Source of the DNA: Holothuria scabra
Taxonomy: Eukaryota > Echinodermata > Holothuroidea > Aspidochirotida > Holothuriidae
Reading direction: 5' to 3'
Assembly: GCA_037179385.1 (NCBI GenBank)
Contig: CM074189.1
Location: forward strand, 27,341,648 to 27,405,647
Length of the DNA stretch: 64,000 nucleotides
Part shown: one piece after another, positions 56,290 through 64,000 of the stretch
Position numbering within the stretch: the stretch's first letter is position 1
How the letters are laid out: the number at the start of each line of letters is the position of its first letter
The notes under the pieces: model-generated
What the model saw: only the letters and a program-made list of their open reading frames with translations
The model's database searches: none
What the model was told of the DNA's origin: nothing
Position numbers and translations under genes: made by a program

Positions 56290-56800
56290 TTTTAATCAGT
56301 CATATCTGGCTTGATATGGCCATATCCAATTTTATTTGCAAATCCCGGATGGCATTTCATCAATTATATCTGGCTTGGTATGGCCATATCAAACTTTATT
56401 TGCATATCTGGGAAGGCTTAATTCAATTTATATCTGGCTTGATTTAGCCATATAAAACTTTATTCGCATATGTGAAACTGTATTTCATTGAGTTGTATCT
56501 GGCGTGATGTGGCCATATCCAACTTTATTTGCATATCTGGGAAGGCAGTTCACCAATTTATATCTGGCTTGATATGGCCATATCAAACTTTACTTGCATA
56601 TCTGGGAAGGCATTTCATCAATTTATATCTGGCTTGATATGGCCATATAAAACTTTATTTGCATATCTGGGCTTTTTATTGAATCAGGTTACATCTGGCT
56701 TGATATGACCATATAAAGCTTGATATATTATATCAAGTCATCTAAATCTGGCTGTATATTTCGCTTGATATGGCCATATAGAGACTGTATTTAACCAGAT
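56290..56800. repeat. ~62-bp AT-rich tandem repeat, about 8 units
   Basis: TATCTGGCTTGATATGGCCA recurs at about 56305, 56367, 56428, 56487, 56555, 56624, 56690 and (diverged) 56765. CAAACTTTATTTGCATATCT and GGGAAGGCATTTCATC fill each unit. Confidence 0.85.
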
Positions 56801-56869
56801 TTATCTAGATATCATCCATATCTGGATTTGGAGTAAGGGAACGGAATAAAAACAATCATGCACAAACCC

Positions 56870-57060
56870 ATACAAAAATCTTCTATGGCATTCTACAAAA
56901 AATATTATATAGAAACTGTTTAAGATTTTCTATAAAATTCATATAGTCCTTCTAAAAGAAAAGTCTATAGAGGCTCTATAGAATCCGATGGAGTTTATTT
57001 AGAACACCTCTTTAGAAATTCTTAAGAAATCATAGGCGGCGGAAGCGTGGGCGGGGGTGG
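56870..57060. repeat. TCTATAGA-rich left border of the giant palindrome
   Basis: TTCTATGGCATTCTAC, TCTATAAAATTC, GTCTATAGAGGCTCTATAGA and TTTAGAAATTC cluster here. The same vocabulary fills 63840-64000 on the other side of the palindrome. Confidence 0.5.
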
Positions 57061-57234
57061 AATGTGCTGTTCTAAATAACCAATGAGGAGGCTGTAGAGG
57101 GTGATATTGGCGACACCTTGAAATATATGGGATACAGCGTACACGTGGAACTAGAACAAAGATAACTGTCAGCTCACTAGTAACACTAGATCGGCAGCCC
57201 AGGGCCTTGAGGGTAGATGAACTAGTTACCGATA

Positions 57235-57507
57235 ATGAAGTATATCAGCATGAAGCGAGTCACCTGGGATGTTCAGAAATGTGAGTCTGCCGTGTACCAT
57301 CCGTTGCTAGAAGGTCTGTCGGCCATTTTTCAAAATGACGGCAATGTTTTAGTAGGCATCATTATGTTTGATAATAAAACTTCGACAGAACCTCTTCTCA
57401 AAACGTCTAAGGTGTCATATGAAAGACAATTCAATTTCCTATCAAATGATACCATATGGGATGAGTATTATGCAGAATTAAATAACATTTTTGTGCAAAA
57501 CGTGTAA
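57235..57507 (+). other. open frame mirrored in the opposite arm
   Basis: A 90-codon frame starting MKYISMKRVTWDVQ corresponds to a 77-codon minus frame at 62878-63111 starting MRYISMKRVTWDVQ. The two agree at roughly four of five residues and share SYERQFNFLSNDTI near the end. Conservation may simply reflect arm similarity. The family is not recognised. Confidence 0.3.
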
Positions 57508-57889
57508 ATATTAGCCAATTTTTCCCGAAATTCAGATTACATTAATTTAAATATATCTCCATATTTTCTACAAAACTAAAGATAATATACTGAAACTTTT
57601 TTAAAAATGTTTGCGATCGATAGGTACTGTTGTGTCATAATAATAAAGGTTATTGCTTTTTAGAAACGAAAGTTACAGTCTTTCAAAGTTAACAATGTGA
57701 AATTTCAGGAAATACAATTTTATACCTTAAGCAGTAATTCGCCCTGTTCTCATTTCGCATCAGCTCAAATAGTACAACTGATTAGGCCCAGATAAAACCA
57801 ATATTGTACACTTTGGGTTTTAAACATTAAATTCAGGACTGTGATTACAAGATAACATGCTTCTGTTGATTTTCTGACATCTTGTATCA

Positions 57890-58640
57890 AATCCAAGCTG
57901 GCCGCCGTCGGTCAATGCACTTTTGGCCCATTTTTCTTGAATTCCAGCATTTAATGCTCATTTTCGATTAAAACAGCTGCTATATTTGGTCAAATGGCAC
58001 CAGAAGATACAACCCAGGACAAGGGCACTTTTTTATACACATGGTTTGTAAACCAAGATGACGGCTAGGGGTCAATGTACTATTTTCTCCTTATATCTAT
58101 CTTTGATTCAGAATTTTTAAAATATGGGCAATTACAGGATAAAATTCGACATGAATAGTGATAACTAATTTCACTTTCCGTCTATGTATATTTTTTTGTG
58201 CCAAGATGGTGGCTAGGGGTCAATGCACTTCTTACTATTCCTCTTCATTTCTATATTTGTGTGGAAATCCCATTTCACTGAAGAAAGCAATAGCCACCCG
58301 GCACCCGTCACATAGTGCAATAAATGCAATCTATAGCATGTCTAAACTTTGTTGCAGGAACAAATTATATCTATTTTAAGATGGTTGTTATAGGTCAATT
58401 AACTTTAACCCATGTTCTCATGGCATTAGTTCATAATAGGGTTATTACTAGCCCAGCCACGTTAATATTCCATTGCAATGTTTTTCAGAAACTTTCTTTT
58501 TATTTACAGTGGATATATTTGACATTAGCAGGGTAACCTTTACCAGTACCGGGGATACATCCTAAAGTACAGTCACTTCTTGTCTGAGTTCATGGCTTCT
58601 GTTCCAAGATGGCGGTCTGAGGCCAATGTACTTATTTAAG
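57890..58640 (+). repeat. degenerate tandem units 'CCAAGATGGCGGCTAGGGG' in the left arm
   Basis: CCAAGATGGCGGCTAGGGGT, CAATGYACTT-like blocks occur at about 57893 (diverged), 58048, 58202, 58379 (diverged) and 58604, spaced 150-230 bases. The mirror set lies in the right arm (about 61475, 61710, 61868, 62273, 62430). Confidence 0.7.
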
Positions 58641-61600
58641 GAGTAGAAAAAGCCACAAGATTACAAATTTGACAGACTGTTAAAACGATCCTTCTCCAAA
58701 CGATTTTATCAACTATTTAACTTTCTCTAGTTTGGTGTGATGAATTTGAAATAGTCGGGTTTCATCAATACTGTACTCTGTCATGTGAAGTTGCCATTTT
58801 GAATTTCAAAATAATGGCCTTTCCTTCTTTTTTTTCTGAACAATAATACAAGTTGCAGTCTTTTTATAACCGCATTTGACAACGTTTGAGGTAGATTAGC
58901 TTATAAAGAAGTCTGAAGATTTTCAATTAATCTTGGGCTGTTACGGACTAGAGAAACAAAACACAGAAGTGAAAACTTCCGGAGAACCATAAAAATGGCT
59001 GAAAACAAGGGTTTTATTACAGTACTACTTTTCATATTATTATTCAGTTAATTATAATTTCTACAATAAGCATAGGCTCACACATGGAAATGAGTTAGTC
59101 AACTCAATTGGGAAAATCCAAATCGCCCTCCAAAATATGGCATCCTGATGGTAGGTGCTTGAATACTTTTAAAAATATTACGAGCAGATAGAAACTTGTT
59201 CTAAAACTACCCCTAGAGCTCATTAAATGCCTTTTGAATCTAAAAATGTCTTGTTAGCCATTTCTGTGTCACCGTAACTATATTAGAAACCTAATCTGTC
59301 GTTACTCTTACTATATTGAGGAAGAAACATTTATGGGCTTGACAAATGCCATGTGAACCCAGCAATGTATTGTCAACCACGAGGTGTCTTCAAAACTATA
59401 TTATAGACCTAATTTTTCGTAATTATGCCTTTACAGCAAGTGTGGTTACTTTTATTTTATTACTTGACTTTAGCATGATTCCTTACCTTTTATATAGTAA
59501 GTATAGATTCAGGGTGGTTGTAATGTCATTATTGGTGTTTAAACACTCATTATTTTGACACGAGAAGTATTCCTGTCTTAGGTATAATATACTGACTTTT
59601 AAGATAACTTTATAGTATTATGACTTCGAAAATCTTGTTCTTGTGGCTTCTTAAGTCATCTGTAGAAAAATTCTTTCAGAATAGTTATTTTATCTCATTA
59701 CTCTAACTTAAGAGGTTGTTATTTGTATTTGAATGTCAACACACAGTTTCAGTCTTAAATTATAAAACTTTAGTTAGGGGGTGGTAATGAAAATTCCTGC
59801 TTTTTAATTTAATGCTTCTTTTAACGTTAGATTGTACATCTGATTCAATGAGAGAATAAATTTTTATAGTGATAAAGATAAAGTTGGGTTTTCAATAACA
59901 AATTTATTTTACCTAATGTCTTATAATTTACACATCAGTGGCAGTTTTAAGTAATCCAACTTGCTCAATTAACATTGAAGTCATTTGTTTGACCAGCACG
60001 TTAAGATAATGAACATTCAGAATACTATTTTAATTTTCATATGTAAAGAGTACAGATCAAAAGTGGAATATGTGGAACTTAAAGTAAAATAATGAAATCT
60101 TAAGAGTAGTAACCAGATTACAAAGTAAGCCTTTTAAGCAAATTTGAACTTAATAGTACGTCAAAAATTTAACGCATAAGTCATATTTGTGACTTTCAGG
60201 TATTAATAAGGACTTAAACTTCAAAACAATGACTTTTAATGTCAAAATTTGGAAAGTCAAATTTTGACTTAGTACTTAAATTACATTAAATGAAGTGAAA
60301 TAAGTTATAATTAAACCCAAACGGTTATCACTACAGTCACAGTCAGTAAAATATTTATAAGAAAGAAAGGTTAATGTAGAACTTTTCTATGAAATTATAC
60401 AATGAAATCTGAACTTCAAGGTATGAAAAAGTCTCTTTTTTGAATTTCAAGCCTGGATAATGACATTAAAATTAGATAAAGAATACAAAGACCAGAACTT
60501 AGAAGATCAAATGCAAACGTAGTTAAATGAATATTCTACAATTGACACAAATGTCACAATATTAATGAAATTGGAAGTCAGCATACTGTAAATTCTATAA
60601 AGTTTTATGACTCGAAGTAATGATTTTAAACACCAGGAATACCACCAAATCTCTATTTTCTAGATAAAAGGTAAGGATGGAAAGTCATGTAGTAAAATTT
60701 TAATAATCATATTTGCCTTCAAAGTCAAAATTAAGACAAATTAGGTCTGTTATATAGTTATGGTAACACCTGAACACCGAAACCCCTAGCAAGACAGCCT
60801 TGGCTTCAAAAGGCAATAAAAAGCTCATATAACTGTTTGGGAACATATCACATCTACCCATAATATATTCGGGGATATTAAACCAAACCTAACTGTAAAA
60901 CTGCAGAAAAAAAACTCATGCTAACATTCTTTTGGTGGACAATTTGGATTTTCTGAATGTGTTACGTAGCGCAACCCATACGTAAACCTCTGTCTACTGC
61001 AGAAATAATATTTTACGAAATCATAATAATAAAAGTAATTATGGAACCATCCTCTTCATTAATTCAATAGTTCTCCGGAATTTTTCATTTCTGTTTATTC
61101 AGCTCTAGCTCATCTTACAGTCTGGGACCCCAAATGGCGTCCAAGAGTAATTATAGCCTATAAGTAAATCTATCTTAAAATTGGTCAAATACGGTGATAA
61201 AAAGATTGAAACTAGCATTGCAACATGTATAAATGATAGGGAAAGGAAAAGTCTGTCATTTTGAAATTCAAAATGGCGACTTCACATGATAGAGTACAGT
61301 AACCCGACTATTTCTAATTCATCACACCATGCAAAAAAAAAAGTTAAATAACTGACAAAATCGCACCAAAAAAAGGTATATAATTGACAAAATCATTTGG
61401 AGAAGGATTGCTTTTACCAGTCTGTCAAATTTGTACTTTTGTGGCTTGTTCTACTCCTTAAATAAGTACATTGACCTCAGACCGCCATCTTGGAACAGAA
61501 GTCATGTACTCAGAGAAAAATGGCTGCACTTTAGGATGTATCTGCAGTACTTGTAAAGGTAACCCTGCTAATGTCAAATATATCCCCTGTAAATACAATG

Positions 61601-61939
61601 AAAGTTTCTGGAAACCATCGCAATGGAATTTTAACGTGGTTAGGCTAGTACTGACTCTTTTATGAACTAATGTCATGATTACATGGGTTAAAGTTAATTT
61701 ACCTATTACCACCATCTTAAAATCGATATAATTTGTTCCTGCAACAAAGTTTAGAACTTGCTATAGATTGCATTTATTGCACTATGTGGCAGGTGGTTAT
61801 TGCTTTCTTCAGTGATATGGAATTTCCACACAAATATAGAATTGTGGAGGAATAGTAAGAAGTCCTTTGACCCCTAGCCACCATCTTGGCACAGAAACAA
61901 TATACATGAAGAGATTGTAGAATTAATTAACACTGTGTG

Positions 61940-62215
61940 CTATTCATGTCGGATTTATCCTGTAATTACCCATATTTTGTCCAAACACTACGAATATATC
62001 TAAAAGTCGCACGTCGAAGTGAGCAATGTAATTGGTTTAGCTAGTAATGCCCCTATAGGGTAACTGTCGAGGTTAGGGGTGGGGTGATGGAGTGATGGGA
62101 GTGCCTAAATTAATTGACCGTTAAGTACCACCTTAAAATAGATCTAAAATGTACTTAACGAAGTTTAGGACTGCTGAAGATTGCATCCAAGTGCACAAAC
62201 AAACGAGTGGTCATT
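61940..62215 (-). repeat. extra repeat unit present only in the right arm
   Basis: The stretch with TACCACCTTAAAATAGATC, AACGAAGTTTAGGACTGC and AGATTGCATCCAAGTGCAC resembles the unit at 61700-61775 (TACCACCATCTTAAAATCG, CAAAGTTTAGAACTTGC, AGATTGCATTTATTGCAC). It has no counterpart at the mirrored place in the left arm (58100-58160). Confidence 0.6.
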
Positions 62216-62877
62216 TCTTTCTTGATCGAAAATTTTGAATCAAGGATCGACATAAGGAGAAAATAGTACATTGACCCCTAGTCGCCATCTTGGTTTACAA
62301 GCTATGTGTATAAAAAAGGGTGCCTTTGTCCTGGGTTGTATCTTCTGGTGCCATTTGACCAAATACCGCAGTTGTTTTAATCGAAAATGAGCATTAAATG
62401 CTGGAATTCAAGAAAAATGGGCCAAAAGTGCATTGACCGATCGCGGCCTTCTTGGATTTGATACAAGATGTCTGAAAATCAACAGAAGCATGTACTCTTA
62501 TAATCACAGTCCTGAATGTTATGTTTAAAACCCAAAGTGTACAATATTGGTTTTATTTGGGGCTATCAGTTGTACTATTTGAGCTGATGCGAAGTGAGAA
62601 CAGGGCGAAATACTGTTTTAGGTACAAAATTGTATTTCCTGAAATTTCACATTGTTAACTTTGAGAGACTGTAACTTTTGTTTCTAAAAAGCAATAACCT
62701 TGTTATTATGACACAATAGTACCTATGTATAGAAAACGATTTTAGGAAAGTTTCAATATATTATCTCAAGATTTGTAGAAAATATGAAGATATATGTAAA
62801 TTTATGTTATCTAAATTTCGGGAAAAATTGGCTGAAAATTACACATTTTGTACAAAAATGTTATTTATGTCTGCATT

Positions 62878-63111
62878 TTACCCATCACTTATGGTATCAT
62901 TTGATAGGAAATTGAATTGTCTTTCATATGACACCTTACACGTTTTGATAGGAGGTTCTATCGAAGTTTTATTATTAAACATAATGATGCCTACTAAAAG
63001 ATGGCCGACATTTTGAAAAATGGCCCCCAGACCTACTAGCAACGGAGGGTGCACGTCAGACTCACATATCTGAACATCCCAGGTGACTCGCTTCATGCTG
63101 ATATACCTCAT
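62878..63111 (-). other. mirror copy of the 57235 open frame
   Basis: See the left-arm frame. This copy ends earlier because of a stop after SNDTISDG. It is free of frameshifts over the shared length. Confidence 0.3.
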
Positions 63112-63159
63112 TATTGGTACCTAGTTCATCTACCCCAAGGTCCTGGGCTGCCGGTCTAC

Positions 63160-63839
63160 ACGTTAACGGAAACAGCGGGAAGGACCTTGGGAATCTAGGA
63201 CAAAAGGAAGGGAGAGTTGCTCGTAAACAACAAGATGTCGTTCCTGTAAAAGGTCATGAAGGGTGCACAATACTACACGACAATTATTTAACTTCTTCCA
63301 ATATCCCCTTATGTCTCGGGAAAGACAACTAGGGGCAAAGAGTGGAGTTCCGATTAATTGTTGAAGACATTGTTTGATAACGTAATTGGTGAGCAAAAGG
63401 TATATATACCAAATCTATGACTCGTTGGTTATAGAGAAAAAAGTAATTTTATATTTTTTTAGAGAAAATAGTTCATACACCTTAATACTCTTAAGATATT
63501 AAAAATACTCTTAATACTCTCTATATTGATGAAGTACTTATCTTTTCTGCAAAAGAAAAATGTTTCTTGCTAAATATCTGATTAGTGAAAACCTAATCTA
63601 TGAGCATAAATTTACCACAATTTTTGTGTCAACATTTTTTATTTCAAACTTTTGGCCACACCCATTTTTCTCTTTACCATAAGTAATTATCAATGAATAG
63701 ATATGGAATTTCAGGAACCAGCTCATATTTGGGGTGCAGACCTCATCATTGTAAAAATGAAAGGGGGTATTTGAATGAACCTTTTATGTTGCAAATTATG
63801 AAAACTAATATGCAAATGAGGTGTTCTTTACAAAAGGAA
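63160..63839. other. sequence between palindrome end and outer border
   Basis: Not present in the left flank. A minus frame at 63163-63396 (RDIRGYWKKLNNCRVVLCTL) is unrecognised. The remainder is AT-rich. Confidence 0.3.
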
Positions 63840-64000
63840 TAGAAAATTTTATAGAATCTTTATGAAAATTCTACGTATGAATAAGTCTCCTTAGAATTTC
63901 TATAGAGAGTATCCTGTAGAAGTAGTCTATAGAGACTGTTCTCGATAGAAACAGCTATTCTGTAGAATTCTAAAAGGACTTCAAATTTCTACAGAGGACA
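63840..64000. repeat. TCTATAGA-rich right border, cut by the window end
   Basis: ATTTTATAGAATC, TTTCTATAGAGAGTATCC, AGTCTATAGAGACTG, CGATAGAAAC and AATTTCTACAGAGG echo 56870-57060. The element may continue beyond the window. Confidence 0.5.

Larger units (their letters stand above)
53470..56839. mobile_element. ~3.4-kb composite element with 23-bp terminal inverted repeats
   Basis: CCCTTACTCCAAATCCAGAT at 53470 is matched by ATCTGGATTTGGAGTAAGGG ending at 56839, a perfect 23-bp TIR. Both inner ends continue with CCAGATATGG/CCATATCTGG-like words. Between them lie a 145-bp tandem array, an (ACAT)n tract, more CCATAT-like sequence (55620-55750) and a 62-bp tandem array. No transposase is visible and no target duplication was found. 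Non-autonomous DNA element or foldback-type element is the best guess. Confidence 0.75.
57188..63155. repeat. ~6-kb giant imperfect palindrome (two ~3-kb arms, almost no loop)
   Basis: The outer ends, TCGGCAGCCCAGGGCC at 57191 and GGTCCTGGGCTGCCGG to 63154, are reverse complements. Further anchor pairs: ATGAAGCGAGTCACCTGGGA (57250) with TCCCAGGTGACTCGCTTCAT (63078-63097); CCAAGATGGCGGTCTGAGG (58604) with CCTCAGACCGCCATCTTGG (61475-61493); AACTTCCGGAGAACC (58975) with GTTCTCCGGAATTTTTC (61071); and CCTTACCTTTTATATAG (59480) with CTAGATAAAAGGTAAGG (60660). The outer 1.5 kb is the most similar; towards the centre (~60.1 kb) similarity fades. The right arm is about 240 bp longer. Confidence 0.9.

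Overview
This is a gene-poor, AT-rich, repeat-dense eukaryotic window. Only one gene body is clearly intact: an EamA/DMT-type membrane transporter of 336 codons at 39923-40933 (+). GT-AG exons, non-LTR retrotransposon remains, hAT-like MITEs, tRNA-derived SINE-like copies and long minisatellites point to a metazoan. The repeat style (TGACCTTTGACCT arrays, CA/ACAT tails, G-rich 'CAGTGGCGTAGC'-type ends) fits a marine invertebrate, perhaps an echinoderm. The species assignment is an inference and not firm.

Layout. 0-10 kb: a 274-bp inverted-repeat element, a CA-tailed repeat carrying X-box-like and nuclear-receptor-like motifs, and a ~205-bp tandem repeat. 10.6-12.3 kb (-): a frameshifted, C-terminally truncated gene resembling invertebrate/fish tyrosine-recombinase-like (Crypton-type) proteins. 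12.3-21.9 kb: a higher-order tandem array directly upstream of that gene. Each long unit carries a ~102-bp minus-strand exon with GT-AG signals and a hAT-like MITE at the same 8-bp target site. 22-33 kb: degenerate DNA with minisatellites, short inverted repeats and a few candidate minus-strand exons. 33.4-34.9 kb (-): a decayed non-LTR reverse transcriptase, apparently interrupted by a SINE-like tail. 35-39.2 kb: a 28-bp-type minisatellite and three separate TIR elements. 39.9-40.9 kb: the transporter. 41-53 kb: SINE-like copies, a 158-bp MITE and mostly unassigned DNA.

53.5-64 kb is the most structured stretch. First comes a ~3.4-kb composite with 23-bp terminal inverted repeats, containing ~12 units of a ~145-bp repeat rich in TGACCY half-sites, an (ACAT)n tract and ~8 copies of a ~62-bp AT-rich repeat. 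About 30 bp further on starts a second structure: a nearly loop-less ~6-kb giant imperfect palindrome (57188-63155). Each of its arms carries an array of 'CCAAGATGGCGGCTAGGGGTCAATG'-like subrepeats, and the whole is bordered by TCTATAGA-rich zones.

No operon-like cooperation between genes is visible. The coherent themes are a recombinase-like gene whose 5' exon was amplified together with an old hAT insertion, and large foldback or composite elements on the right side. All statements come from reading the sequence by eye; no alignments or database searches were run.
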